The notes: generated by a model not told the origin, from the letters alone. Counted from the stretch's first letter, positions 54,103 through 63,185 are shown. The stretch: 64,000 nucleotides of DNA from Candidatus Phycosocius bacilliformis (GCF_003112735.1 NZ_BFBR01000004.1:62001-126000), one strand, 5' to 3'. Program-made: numbers and translations.

Positions 54103-54600
54103 ATGCGTACCATTGATCTTACCCCCCTTTATCGCACCATTGTCGGCTTTGACCGCATGGCCCATTTGATTGAAACCGGTGCCCGGCTGGATAGTGCAAC
54201 TGGTTGGCCCCCTTACAATATCGAACAAACCGGCGAAGATGCTTACCGCATCGAACTGGCCGTTGCCGGCTTTGGTCCCGATGACCTTTCGATCGAACTG
54301 AAAGAAGGTCTGTTGACCGTCACCGGCAAGAAGGTGGCCAGCGAGGAAGGCCGCTCCTTCCTGCACCGTGGCATTGCCGAGCGCGGTTTTGAGCGCCGGT
54401 TCCAATTGGCCGACCATGTCCGTGTAACCGGTGCCAATCTGGAGCATGGCATGTTGAGCTTGCTCTTGGTGCGTGAAGTGCCTGAGGCACTGAAACCCCG
54501 CAAAATCGCCATCAATGTGGGCTCGGCCAGTGCAAGCGCCAATGATGCCCCGCTGATCGAAGGCGAAGCCAAGTCTGGCAAGTCCGACAAGGCAGCCTAA
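54103..54600 (+). CDS. Small heat shock protein, Hsp20 family
   Basis: A 165-residue alpha-crystallin-domain chaperone. YNIEQTGEDAYRIELAVAGF (about 38-57) opens the domain; LTVTGKK, the FERRFQLADHV segment, and GANLEHGMLSLLL mark strands and the final conserved element. IbpA-like proteins hold unfolded proteins for DnaK (whose partner GrpE is encoded nearby). A ROSE-like leader precedes it, implying heat control of translation. Confidence 0.93.
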   Translation: MRTIDLTPLYRTIVGFDRMAHLIETGARLDSATGWPPYNIEQTGEDAYRIELAVAGFGPDDLSIELKEGLLTVTGKKVASEEGRSFLHRGIAERGFERRFQLADHVRVTGANLEHGMLSLLLVREVPEALKPRKIAINVGSASASANDAPLIEGEAKSGKSDKAA

Positions 54601-54606
54601 CGGTCG

Positions 54607-54623
54607 CAGACGGCAGCCGTCTG
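54607..54623. terminator. Hairpin after hsp20
   Basis: CAGACGGC-A-GCCGTCTG, an 8-bp perfect stem 6 bases after the hsp20 stop, preceding a second longer hairpin. Confidence 0.5.
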
Positions 54624-54640
54624 ACATCTGATGCAATCCA

Positions 54641-54669
54641 GAGCCTGATCGGCAATGCCGGTCAGGCTC
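54641..54669 (+). terminator. Terminator of hsp20
   Basis: A 13-bp stem with one T-G pair, GAGCCTGATCGGC against GCCGGTCAGGCTC with loop AAT, followed by TTCT. It lies between hsp20 and the convergent NamZ-like gene. Confidence 0.75.
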
Positions 54670-54689
54670 TTCTGATTGTGGGCTGACCC

Positions 54690-55952
54690 TTAATTATAGA
54701 GCAAGAAGGGGCGGCGCTCGGTCTCAAAGGCGGTTAGGCTGGATGCCCAGTCTGTGACCAAATCCTGCCAGGATGCGTCGGTCGTAAGGGTCTGCCACAG
54801 GGCTTGGCTGCCATAGACTTTATCAAACAGGCTGCGGGTTGAGGCGGGGCTTGCGGTCAAAGGCGCTTTGCCCGACCGGGCCACTACCTCGGCACATAAG
54901 GCCATGGCTGCGGGCATTAAGTCAGGCGTGTCATTGGGATTAATCAGCACCTCAACCCCGCCAAAGCCGCGCTTGGTCCGGCTGCGATAGGGCCGGAATT
55001 TGAGACCCCGCAAACCCAGCCGAGTGAGGTCAGAAGCCATGGTGCGGCCATTGATTCCCGGCCCGGCCGCAAAATGAAACGGCTTGCGTGTGCCAATGCC
55101 GATATCGACTTGCTTCAATTCCCCCAAAATGCCGGTGGTGGCGCAATAATAAGGCGATTGCCAATGGGGAATATTCGGGCTTGTCGGCACCCAGCCAAGG
55201 CCGGTCGCGGCCCAATTCATCGCGCGCTGCCAGCCCGCCATCTCCACCACGGTCAGCTTTGGGGCTGGCGTCACCCAAGATTTAGCGATTGCCATCTGTG
55301 CCAATTCACCAATGGTCAGACCATGCAGATACGGAACCGGGACTTGGCTGACGAAAGACTGAAAGCCCGGCAGCAAGGGCGGGCCCTGCACCAATGCGCC
55401 GCCCATTGGATTAGGCCGATCCAAGACCACAAATTCCTTACCCGCCTCACCACACGCCTCCATCGCGAGGATCATGGTGGAGATATAGGTGTAACTGCGC
55501 ACGCCGATGTCTTGGATGTCGAACACCAGAACATCGACATTGCTCAGCATGTCTGGCGTCGGTTTACGATGCTGCCCATAAAGCGAGAAAGCCGTCAGGC
55601 CGGTCACGGGGTCGCGGGCATTATCAACATGATCACCCGCCTTCGCGCGCGTATCCAGACCATGTTCTGGCCCGAACAAAGCGGTGAGATTGCTGCCCAA
55701 CCCACGCTGGAGCACAACCCGCGACATGGCACCTGACTGGTCCACACTGGTTTGATTGGTGATGAAGCCGACCCGCTTGCCCGCAAGCAGGGTGAAATTC
55801 TCTGCGGCCAGCCGGTCGATACCCAGCATGACATGTGGTTTGCGTGCCAGCGGCCAAGCACGGGCAGGTGTCGCAGCGCCTACCAAGCCCCCCGCCATGC
55901 AGACTTTAGCCGCGCCGACAGCCCCGACCTGAAGAAAGCTGCGACGATCCAT
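54690..55952 (-). CDS. Exo-beta-N-acetylmuramidase NamZ-like (DUF1343, GH171)
   Basis: A 420-residue exported protein with a Tat-like signal (MDRRSFLQVGAVGAAKV). Conserved DUF1343 segments: GIDRLAAENFTLLAGKRVGFITNQTSVDQSG, ALFGPEHGLDTRAKAGDHV, DIQDIGVRSYTYISTMILAMEAC, RPNPMGG, and GVEVLINPND. NamZ removes MurNAc from the non-reducing ends of peptidoglycan fragments. In Bacillus the enzyme is encoded beside AmiE, a PF00144-fold amidase; here a PF00144 gene is divergent 166 bases away. Together with amgK-murU elsewhere in the window this points to MurNAc salvage. Confidence 0.85.
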   Translation of the reverse strand: MDRRSFLQVGAVGAAKVCMAGGLVGAATPARAWPLARKPHVMLGIDRLAAENFTLLAGKRVGFITNQTSVDQSGAMSRVVLQRGLGSNLTALFGPEHGLDTRAKAGDHVDNARDPVTGLTAFSLYGQHRKPTPDMLSNVDVLVFDIQDIGVRSYTYISTMILAMEACGEAGKEFVVLDRPNPMGGALVQGPPLLPGFQSFVSQVPVPYLHGLTIGELAQMAIAKSWVTPAPKLTVVEMAGWQRAMNWAATGLGWVPTSPNIPHWQSPYYCATTGILGELKQVDIGIGTRKPFHFAAGPGINGRTMASDLTRLGLRGLKFRPYRSRTKRGFGGVEVLINPNDTPDLMPAAMALCAEVVARSGKAPLTASPASTRSLFDKVYGSQALWQTLTTDASWQDLVTDWASSLTAFETERRPFLLYN

Positions 55953-56117
55953 GGTTCGACCCCCTGTCTTGAGCCCTTGGCCCGATCTGCCTGTGTTGAA
56001 ATCGTTCGGACGACGCGCTTGCCCTTGACCTGTGGGTCAGATTAAACCGATGATTGGCAAAACAAAACAAGGCCTGCCATCAGGCAAAACAGACACGATT
56101 TTGGGAGTTGTTGGTTC

Positions 56118-57476
56118 ATGGTCAAAATTAAGCATGTTTTCGCGGCACTGATCGTCTCGACTGCCTTGATGTCTCCTGGCTTGATTGCTGCCAAAGAGAC
56201 GGCCAAGGCAACCGCCACCAGCCCCACACCCTCTGTTTTGCCAGAGCGGATCGCGGCCATCCGCACTGTGCTGCAGGATGGCGTGGACAAACAAGTCGCC
56301 TCAGGTTTCTCCGCCGCCTTGGTGGATTCCCAAGGCCGTATGGAAACCACCTTTGTTGGTCTGGCCGATATTGAAACTGGTAAGCCCATCACCAAGGATA
56401 CGGTGTTCCGCATCTATTCCATGACCAAGCCAATCACTGCCGTGGCCATCATGATGCTGGTTGAAGAAGGCAAGGTGAATTTGGATGCCCCGGTATCAAC
56501 CTATATTCCCTCTTTTGCCGGTGCGAAGGTCTATGAGAGTGGTGACAGCTTGGAGACGTTGAAGACGGTTCCGGTCAATCGCCCCCTCACCGTCCGCGAC
56601 CTGATGCGTCAGTCGGCTGGGATTGCCTGGTGGGGGAACAAAACCCCGGTTGAGAAACTCTATGCGCTTAATGGGATCGAACGGGCACCCGCCGAGCTTG
56701 TCCCCGGCTATACCGGCCCGCGCGCGGCCAATCTGCAAGAATGGGCGGACAGGGTGGCTGCAACCCCCTTGGCCAACCAACCCGGCGAAGCCTGGACTTA
56801 TGGGGTTGCCATTGATGTGCTGGGCCGGATTGTGGAAGTTGCCTCGGGCCAAAGCTTGGGCACTTTCTTCAAGAACCGCATCTTCACACCTCTGGGCATG
56901 ACCCATACGGGCTTCCAGGTTCAGCCCGGTGATGAGGCCAATTTGGCCAATGCCTATTACGCCTCGGCGTCGAGTAAGCCACCAACCATGACCAGCCATT
57001 TTGTGGACCTGAAAGAAGTGCCCAAGCATGATGCGCTGCGGCCCGCCGATCCCCCGGCCAAAAGCCCGTTTCTGAGCCCACCGCTTCTTGAACTCGGTGG
57101 TGCTGGTCTGGTCAGCACGCTCGAAGATTATGTGCGCTTTGCCCGCATGGTTGCGGGCAAAGGCCAAGTCGATGGTGTGCGCCTGTTATCAGAGGCCTCG
57201 ATTGCAGAAATGGGCCGCGACCAATTGGACGCCAAGGCGAGCACTGTTCTGACCAAGCAAGGCTTTAGCTATGGTCTGGGCTTTGGCGTCGTGCTGGACT
57301 CCAACCTCTATATGACCCGCGCACCGGTCGGGACGATGCTGTGGGGCGGGGCAGCCGGGACGCAATTCTGGGCCAATCCGCAAACCGGAGAGGTCGGCGT
57401 GCTGATGACACAAAGCGTAGGGGGCTATCTGGGTGCCTATCATACCGGCTTTGGCCGCGCCTCACACGGCAAATGA
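56118..57476 (+). CDS. Exported serine hydrolase, beta-lactamase family (AmiE/EstB-like)
   Basis: A 452-residue PF00144 protein with a signal peptide (HVFAALIVSTALMSPGLIAA). The nucleophile motif is S-x-x-K in IYSMTKPITAV (near 100), the YxN-like WTYGVAIDVLG lies in the middle, and GGAAGTQFW near residue 412 is the HxG-like position. A ~40-residue linker precedes the catalytic domain. Context with NamZ suggests an amidase acting on wall fragments, but members are also esterases. The permease gene follows 31 bases later. Confidence 0.85.
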   Translation: MVKIKHVFAALIVSTALMSPGLIAAKETAKATATSPTPSVLPERIAAIRTVLQDGVDKQVASGFSAALVDSQGRMETTFVGLADIETGKPITKDTVFRIYSMTKPITAVAIMMLVEEGKVNLDAPVSTYIPSFAGAKVYESGDSLETLKTVPVNRPLTVRDLMRQSAGIAWWGNKTPVEKLYALNGIERAPAELVPGYTGPRAANLQEWADRVAATPLANQPGEAWTYGVAIDVLGRIVEVASGQSLGTFFKNRIFTPLGMTHTGFQVQPGDEANLANAYYASASSKPPTMTSHFVDLKEVPKHDALRPADPPAKSPFLSPPLLELGGAGLVSTLEDYVRFARMVAGKGQVDGVRLLSEASIAEMGRDQLDAKASTVLTKQGFSYGLGFGVVLDSNLYMTRAPVGTMLWGGAAGTQFWANPQTGEVGVLMTQSVGGYLGAYHTGFGRASHGK

Positions 57477-57507
57477 GGACTGATCCGACCCTTCTGGGGA
57501 CAGCCCA

Positions 57508-58827
57508 ATGACGGATCAGGCCGCACCCACGCGCCATTTATCGGTCGCCTATGTGATCATGATTGCCGTGGGGATGGTTGTCGGGGCGGGCATTTTCAAA
57601 TCGCCCGCTCTGGTCGCCGACAATGCTGGTACGGCATGGGCGATATATGGAGTCTGGCTGGTCGGGGGGCTTATCTCCCTGATCGGAGCCCTGTGTTATA
57701 GCGAGCTTGCAACAGCCTATCCCAGCGCAGGCGGCGACTATCATTTTCTCACCAAAGCCTATGGGCGCGAGTTCGGCTTTGCCTTTGCCTGGGCCCGGTT
57801 TTCGGTGATCAACACAGGCTCGATCGCACTGTTGGGCTTTGTGATTGGGGATTACCTCAATCTGGTATGGGATCTGGGTCCACATGGCCCGGCCCTCTAT
57901 GCTCTGATCAGCGTCGTGGTGATGACACTTTTCAATTTGCGCGGCACCAGCGGGGGTGCGACAGCCGATTATGCCATCACCAGCCTCGAAGTTTTGGGCC
58001 TTTTGGCGCTGACAGCCGCCTCCGCTTGGCTGATCATGTCTGGCACCCCGCCTTTGACATCTGGGGCCGGTGCCGCGCCATCCCCGGCGGGTGTCGGCTA
58101 TGCTTTGGTGTTTGTCCTCTTGGCCTTTGGGGGGTGGAGCGAGATGGCAACCCTGTCGGCTGAGGTCAAAAATCCCCGCCGTGGCATGTTGCAGGCTTTG
58201 GTGGGGGCGGTCGTCATCATCACCTTACTCTATCTGCTTGCCAATTGGGCGTTGATCCGTGGGCTGGGTGTTGAGGGGCTTGCCCAGTCCAAAGCCCCGG
58301 CAGCAGATTTAATGGCACGCGCCTTTGGCCCCCATGCCGGCGTGGTTTTGGCGATTGCGGTCGCCGCCGCTGCCATCACATCAATCAATGGCACCATTAT
58401 TGTCGGTGCGCGCACCACATTTGCGGCCGCGCGCGAGCGGGCAGGTCTGGATTGGATCGGGCAATGGGATGGGCGACGCGACAGTCCCGCCCACGCCATC
58501 TTGGCCCAAGGCGCAGTCTCGGTCGTCCTCGTCGGTCTGGGTGCGGTCTATCAGGGCTTTGAGACATTGGTGGATTATACCGCCCCGGTCTATTGGGCAT
58601 TTCTGACGGCAAGCGGACTGGCTGTTATTGTTCTGCGGCAGCGCTTCAAGGACCATGCGCGACCTTTTGAGGTGCCACTCTATCCACTCTTGCCCTTGGT
58701 CTTTTCCGCCTCAAGCGCCCTGATGCTGTGGTCATCACTCAATTATGTGAAGCAAGGCGCGCTCTTTGGTTTGGCTGTTGTGGTCATCGGCTTGGCGATC
58801 GGGCGGCTGACCAAGCCGAAACTCTAG
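57508..58827 (+). CDS. APC family amino acid permease
   Basis: A 439-residue inner-membrane protein with about twelve helices. The first helix MVVGAGIFKSPAL contains the GAGIF substrate-binding motif, and CYSELATAYPSAGGDYHFLTKAYG is the conserved second region of the amino acid-polyamine-organocation superfamily. It may import amino acids or short peptides released by the upstream hydrolase. Substrate not predictable. Confidence 0.88.
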   Translation: MTDQAAPTRHLSVAYVIMIAVGMVVGAGIFKSPALVADNAGTAWAIYGVWLVGGLISLIGALCYSELATAYPSAGGDYHFLTKAYGREFGFAFAWARFSVINTGSIALLGFVIGDYLNLVWDLGPHGPALYALISVVVMTLFNLRGTSGGATADYAITSLEVLGLLALTAASAWLIMSGTPPLTSGAGAAPSPAGVGYALVFVLLAFGGWSEMATLSAEVKNPRRGMLQALVGAVVIITLLYLLANWALIRGLGVEGLAQSKAPAADLMARAFGPHAGVVLAIAVAAAAITSINGTIIVGARTTFAAARERAGLDWIGQWDGRRDSPAHAILAQGAVSVVLVGLGAVYQGFETLVDYTAPVYWAFLTASGLAVIVLRQRFKDHARPFEVPLYPLLPLVFSASSALMLWSSLNYVKQGALFGLAVVVIGLAIGRLTKPKL

Positions 58828-58876
58828 ATCACCACCGCCTTGGCCGGGCGAGGCGCTCTCTCAACCAAGACCGTGC

Positions 58877-59617
58877 TTAGAACGGCAACAGATGCCAAAC
58901 ATCACCGGCCACACCCAAAAGCCAGTTCAGCCCGGCTATCGCCATGCCGATGCCCAAAGGCGCCACTGCCAGGCTGACCAGGAAGAAGCCGAACGAGACC
59001 AGCGCCATCAGGCCATCGCGTTGCAATAACCCAATCGCCAAGGCAGCAATGCTCATGCCCGGCGGCCAATTTCCCAACGGAATGGGCAGGGTCAGAATAC
59101 CGGCGAGGATCAGGGTCTGCACCCCGAACCAGATGGTGGCAGGCTTTTGGGTCAGAAACTGAAAGCGCGGCTGCACCAGTTTTTCGATCCGCAGCAAAGT
59201 CGGCAAAGAGACGTCAATCACTTTGCGGAATGTCACAGAATCAATCTTCAGGTCGCCAACCCGTTTGGGGATCCACGGCGTGCCAGCCCCGAAAATCATC
59301 TGCAAGGCCGGGGCAACCAGCAAAATGCCAAAAATCGTCGAAATGCCCGGTACATTGGGAATGCAATTGGGCAGCGCCAAGATCAAAAGCAACAGGCCAA
59401 AGGCCCGCCCGTCGAGGCGCTTGAGGACATCGCGCACCGAGACCTGCTCATCGCCGGGGAAGGCGTCATGCAGCTCGCGCAGGAGGTCAGAGGTTTTTGG
59501 CGGCAGGGCAGCTCGCAAATTCTTATTTCCATTCGGCGGCCCGCTTGGCGCACGGCCGGCTATGTCGGGCGCAATTTGGGCAGAACAAGGGCCGGACCTG
59601 AACAAAATCTCTGACAT
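58877..59617 (-). CDS. ExoD family membrane protein
   Basis: A 246-residue ExoD-type protein. The conserved parts are VSVRDVLKRLDGRAFGLLLLILALPNCIPNVPGIS (about 60-95) and LPIPLGNWPPGMSIAALAIGLLQRDGL, with four to five membrane segments. ExoD was linked to exopolysaccharide and alkaline tolerance in Sinorhizobium but the biochemical role is unknown. The long start (MSEILF) may be an over-extension; a later start is possible. Confidence 0.82.
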   Translation of the reverse strand: MSEILFRSGPCSAQIAPDIAGRAPSGPPNGNKNLRAALPPKTSDLLRELHDAFPGDEQVSVRDVLKRLDGRAFGLLLLILALPNCIPNVPGISTIFGILLVAPALQMIFGAGTPWIPKRVGDLKIDSVTFRKVIDVSLPTLLRIEKLVQPRFQFLTQKPATIWFGVQTLILAGILTLPIPLGNWPPGMSIAALAIGLLQRDGLMALVSFGFFLVSLAVAPLGIGMAIAGLNWLLGVAGDVWHLLPF

Positions 59618-59666
59618 GGTGCCGGATTATCCACGCCAGGCTTCACGTTTGCGTTAGGAAGAATGG

Positions 59667-60263
59667 TTAAGTGCGTGTTTTCAATCTCGCAACATTTCGA
59701 GCCTTTGTCAGAAGCCCTTGCACCCCAATGCCCGAACCCGCTTTGAGGTCGGTTGTAAAGTCCCGGATGATGCCATCAGGACCAACAATTACAAAACTCG
59801 GCACCCATTTGATGTTCCACGCCCGATAGGCCGCACTGTCATCATCAATGGCAACCGGAAAGCGATATCCTTTTTCGGCAAAGAACTCAGCCAGACCACC
59901 CCACCGGCCATAACGACCGCGCGTGTGAATACCAATGAAGCGCAGCGCCCGATCCCGTTCAATCAATCGGTTGAGCTCAGCCACATCATCGGCGTCTGCC
60001 AGACAGTCCGGGCACCAAATCCCCCAGAACTGCACAATCGTGGTTTTGCCCTTAAAGTCTGCCTCGGTCAGACGCCCACCACCAAAGCGGGGCAGATTGG
60101 TTGCCGGGGCGGCTTGCCCAATCAAATCATAAGAGCGCGGACGGCGGTCCACGGCTGGCGGGGTTTGCGCGTCAGCCTCGAGAGGGAGTGCGGAGGCCGC
60201 ACCAACCCCGGCTGCCAAGCTGATCAGTGTATCGCGACGTGTCATCACATTCATCGGGCTCAT
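59667..60263 (-). CDS. TlpA-like thioredoxin-fold protein, exported
   Basis: A 198-residue protein with a Tat-type signal (TRRDTLISLAAGVGAASALPLEA) and a TlpA/ResA-like domain with WCPDC (C84 and C87). DRALRFIGIHTRGRYGRWGG and WVPSFVIVGPDGIIRDFTT fit the TlpA family, which reduces disulphides in cytochrome c maturation or copper delivery to oxidase. Starts at 60254 or 60245 are also possible; none has a strong ribosome binding site. Confidence 0.8.
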   Translation of the reverse strand: MSPMNVMTRRDTLISLAAGVGAASALPLEADAQTPPAVDRRPRSYDLIGQAAPATNLPRFGGGRLTEADFKGKTTIVQFWGIWCPDCLADADDVAELNRLIERDRALRFIGIHTRGRYGRWGGLAEFFAEKGYRFPVAIDDDSAAYRAWNIKWVPSFVIVGPDGIIRDFTTDLKAGSGIGVQGLLTKARNVARLKTRT

Positions 60264-60463
60264 GTGGTCGATGTGGCGTCCATTGCCAAGGCCTATGGCT
60301 AAGCATCAGCCACAAACCGGGGCAGGTGAGTACCAGTTTTTGCAGCAACGTGCGCATTCAACCACGCCCCTTAACGCCCCAGCTTCCACCTTAAGACTTT
60401 TCGGTGGCTTGATACGGCAGGGTACATTCCAAAGGCATGCACGTTACAGCTAAGGCACGAAGT

Positions 60464-60678
60464 GCCATGATGGTGGGTGTGGAGCCAGTTGAGCGTGCCA
60501 GTTTGGCCGACGGCCGTGGCCAACGGCATATAACCGCCCAAGCCATCATCGCCACCTGTTGGCCCTGCCGCCCCCACTTCCGGCATCAGCCAAATATATT
60601 CAGCCTTGATGTCAGCGGTGCCTGTAGCCCCATATTCACCCACGATGCGATGATCGAGGTCATAGAGATGGCAGCGAG
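60464..60678 (-). pseudogene. Rhs core remnant, copy D
   Basis: Read on the minus strand this starts directly after the third immunity-candidate stop with HLYDLDHRIVGEYGATGTAD, runs through IWLMPEVGAAGPTGGDD and LGGYMPLATAVG, and breaks off after LNWLHTHHHG, where other copies continue GAPILTT. No tip follows. It is the last fragment of the array. Confidence 0.7.
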
Positions 60679-60903
60679 CTACTCAGCTTCCGCCAACGTT
60701 TTACCCTCATTGAGCAACTCTTGAAGACGATCCCAGGACAAAAGTAGACCGCCAGCAGTTGGATTGAACGAGACCTCCAATATCCCGTCGTCATTAAATC
60801 CTAAATCGAGGAATGAGGTGTCTCCAATTAAAAGTTCGAACAAAGGATACTCGCGGGCGATATCTGTTGTCTTACGCCATCTATAGCTTTCAAAGTTCGC
60901 CAC
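60679..60903 (-). CDS. Candidate immunity protein for Rhs tip 3
   Basis: A 74-residue acidic protein (MANFESYRWRKTTDIAREYP, with LFELLIGDTSFLDLGF). It lies 49 bases after Rhs tip 3 on the same strand, the typical place for an immunity gene. It resembles small hypothetical proteins that I recall behind Rhs tips carrying TKHPE-type ends. Assignment rests on position and size. Confidence 0.6.
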   Translation of the reverse strand: MANFESYRWRKTTDIAREYPLFELLIGDTSFLDLGFNDDGILEVSFNPTAGGLLLSWDRLQELLNEGKTLAEAE

Positions 60904-60952
60904 TTCTTCATCCTTATGGGTCTATGAAGCCAATGAAATTTCCATCCGATGA

Positions 60953-61560
60953 CTAGCGTGCTCCAAATCCTCCGGGGACTTGCACCTGAATGACCGGGCC
61001 ATACCTTCCGATCGTTGGAGTCGTTGTTGTGCCATTTCGCATAATGTTCCGTAACGCACCATGAGCAGCGGCATTTACGGAATCATTTGAGCGTAACGCT
61101 TGCCTCAGGTTATCTTTTGTCATCCCAAGTATTTCAGGATGCTTGGTTAGTGCCCGGCCAGCGTTTGTCAATGGCCCATCCTTGAAACTCTTAACCGCTG
61201 CTCTGTAAAGAGGGTTTTGATGGCCTAAGCCCTTAGCTCCCCGAACAGCCAGCCCGCCACCCGTGAAGCCCGGAATGAAGGCGCTTGCGAGATCTGCACC
61301 GAGGGCGGTTAGGTTTGTGCCGAGTGTATCTGGGCAATTGCGGCCAAAGACATTGTCCTTCATCGGCCTGTATAGGTCATAGCCAATGAAACCAACGTCA
61401 GCGACTGTGTCTAGCCACAGCCCTTCAGGGTCCTTGTACTTGAGCGGATTCCCACCCGCATAAGCATAAGGATTATCATCCCCGGCGAGCCCAATCGGAT
61501 AGGCTTGGATGTAGCGCCCGGTGTTGACGTCATAATCGCGGTAGCGGTTGTAATGGTGCT
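60953..61560 (-). pseudogene. Displaced Rhs C-terminal tip 3 (core copy C plus toxin-like end)
   Basis: The frame opens after an in-frame TGA near 61564 with QHHYNRYRDYDVNTGRY, GLAGDDNPYAYAGGNPLKY and DPEGL, the end of an Rhs core; the tip follows (about 150 residues), ending GRYGPVIQVQVPGGFGAR. The tip contains GRALTKHPEILG and a stretch NAAAHGALRNIMRNGT. No ATG starts the core part; the first ATG (61363, MKDNVF) is inside the tip. The unit is a silent orphan unless reconnected to a full rhs gene. No toxin class assigned. Confidence 0.65.
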
Positions 61561-61580
61561 GTGATCAAAATATAAAGTAA

Positions 61581-62024
61581 CTATTTGCCCGTCTGCAAAT
61601 ATGATTCATAATAATAGGTTATTTCTTTGGAATATTTCTTTACGAATGGGATTGATATTTGCGACGAATTGAAATATTCTATTCCATTTTCATATAAATA
61701 AAATGTCTCCGATGAGCGAATATTTAGAAAGCTGCGCGAAATTATAACAATTTCTCCAGATACAATAGATGTTATCATTTTGTAAAAATCGTAGTCATCA
61801 TGTAATAAATCGCTCTCACCTATCTTTCCGTCAATATTCAAATCAAAAGCGTGTTCTGTTATGGATACCTCTAATGAACAAAAGCGGTTGGACGATACTT
61901 CAATCCTTAGGTCTATTGACTCATCGCCGTGGATTGCCATGCTGCATCTAGCAGCCCCGTGAATGAATTTCTTTTCAAGCTTGCTTATTCGATCAGCAAG
62001 ATTTTGAAGTCCAAAATAAGTCAC
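61581..62024 (-). CDS. Candidate immunity protein for Rhs tip 2
   Basis: A 147-residue protein, visibly AT-rich compared with the neighbouring DNA. The GTG start at 62024 overlaps the tip 2 stop (GTGA), with AGGA about 9 bases upstream, so the two are translationally coupled as in toxin/immunity pairs. The sequence is acidic, with FGLQNLADRISKLEKKF near its start. No family recognised. Confidence 0.65.
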   Translation of the reverse strand: MTYFGLQNLADRISKLEKKFIHGAARCSMAIHGDESIDLRIEVSSNRFCSLEVSITEHAFDLNIDGKIGESDLLHDDYDFYKMITSIVSGEIVIISRSFLNIRSSETFYLYENGIEYFNSSQISIPFVKKYSKEITYYYESYLQTGK

Positions 62025-62836
62025 CAACGAGATCCTTTCTTCGGGCCGGGTATAGGTGTAATGTGCCAGTGACTTGGAGTTTTTGGCACTCCGCCATGAA
62101 CTCCGAAATAGTTTCTCGCACCAAGCCATCCTTGCGGATTCCAGCTCCATCCTAATCTGAAGTTTCCACTATTGAACAATGACGGAACGCCGTTTCTAAG
62201 CCGCGACCGTCCAAACAAAGCCCCGGCCGGTCCAGCTTCTTCCGCAAACTTTCTACCAAAACTACCGGGCGAAATTAGTCCTGCAATTGCGGATCCCAGA
62301 TAATAGGGATTACAAGGATCAACGTCTTTATTTGCACCGATTAAGTTACGCAGTCCATATGTTACGCCAAATGTATAAGTATCAGACCATCCCGCAAGGA
62401 CATTGATGGTGTTGACCCGATATGAATCCGGTAGTCCCGTGTAATGCTCCCAGATGGTCTCCAACCCCAATGGATCCATGAACCGCAACGGGTTCCCACC
62501 AGCATAAGCATAAGGATTATCATCCCCCGCCAACCCAATCGGGTCGGCTTGGATGTAGCGGCCGGTGTTGACGTCATAATCGCGGTAGCGGTTGTAAGAG
62601 TGCTGTGCGCCTGCAAGCTGCTGGGAGTTGGCGAACTGGCCAGGAAAGCCCAGCACCGCATGGGCCGGATAGGGGACCACGGTGCCCGCCGCATTGGTGG
62701 TTAGGATGGGCGCGCCATGATGGTGGGTGTGGAGCCAGTTGAGCGTGCCAGCTTGGCCGACGGCGGTGGCCAGCGGCATATAGCCACCCAAGCCATCATC
62801 GCCCCCTGTTGGCCCTGTCGCCCCCACTTCCGGCAT
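62021..62836 (-). CDS. Displaced Rhs C-terminal tip 2 (core copy B plus toxin-like end)
   Basis: A 271-residue frame from an internal ATG (MPEVGATGPTGGDDGLGGY). The core part includes LNWLHTHHHGAPILTT, GFPGQFANSQQLAGAQ, YRDYDVNTGRYIQADPIGL, ending at DPLGL, the usual tip boundary. The remaining ~150 residues are unique to this copy, with LFGRSRLRNGVPSLFNSG and a His-rich end VPKTPSHWHITPIP. Upstream the core frame has no start and hits a stop near 62880, so this is a displaced cassette rather than a full rhs gene. The toxin type is unknown. Confidence 0.7.
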   Translation of the reverse strand: MPEVGATGPTGGDDGLGGYMPLATAVGQAGTLNWLHTHHHGAPILTTNAAGTVVPYPAHAVLGFPGQFANSQQLAGAQHSYNRYRDYDVNTGRYIQADPIGLAGDDNPYAYAGGNPLRFMDPLGLETIWEHYTGLPDSYRVNTINVLAGWSDTYTFGVTYGLRNLIGANKDVDPCNPYYLGSAIAGLISPGSFGRKFAEEAGPAGALFGRSRLRNGVPSLFNSGNFRLGWSWNPQGWLGARNYFGVHGGVPKTPSHWHITPIPGPKKGSRW

Positions 62837-62936
62837 CAGCCAGATAAATTCACCAACAATGTGGTGATCAAGACTCCCGCATTATAACCAACCAGCAATC
62901 AGGAGGATGGCCCTAAGGGCTATAACCTTATTGGAG

Positions 62937-63185
62937 TTAAACGCTGCGTGAAATAAGAGACAAGTCGGGCTCTTCGCTTGGGTCCGGATAGTGATGAAGT
63001 CCGTATTTTTCGAATTCTATCATTACACCTCTTTCGAGATAGTCCCATGAACCAGGCGGATTATTCTCGTCCCCTTCTCCAGTGCCAATTACGTATACGA
63101 CCACACCGCTTGGATCATCCGCAAGGCGAACGCTGTCACCTAAGCGAACATCCTTCCCATCAAAATACTTGGCTTGTTCTGTCAT
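62937..63185 (-). CDS. Candidate immunity protein for Rhs tip 1
   Basis: An 82-residue acidic protein starting MTEQAKYFDGKDVRLGDSVR, with a predicted small beta fold (VVVYVIGTGEGDENNP). It starts 10 bases after the stop of Rhs tip 1. Assignment is by position and size. Confidence 0.65.
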   Translation of the reverse strand: MTEQAKYFDGKDVRLGDSVRLADDPSGVVVYVIGTGEGDENNPPGSWDYLERGVMIEFEKYGLHHYPDPSEEPDLSLISRSV

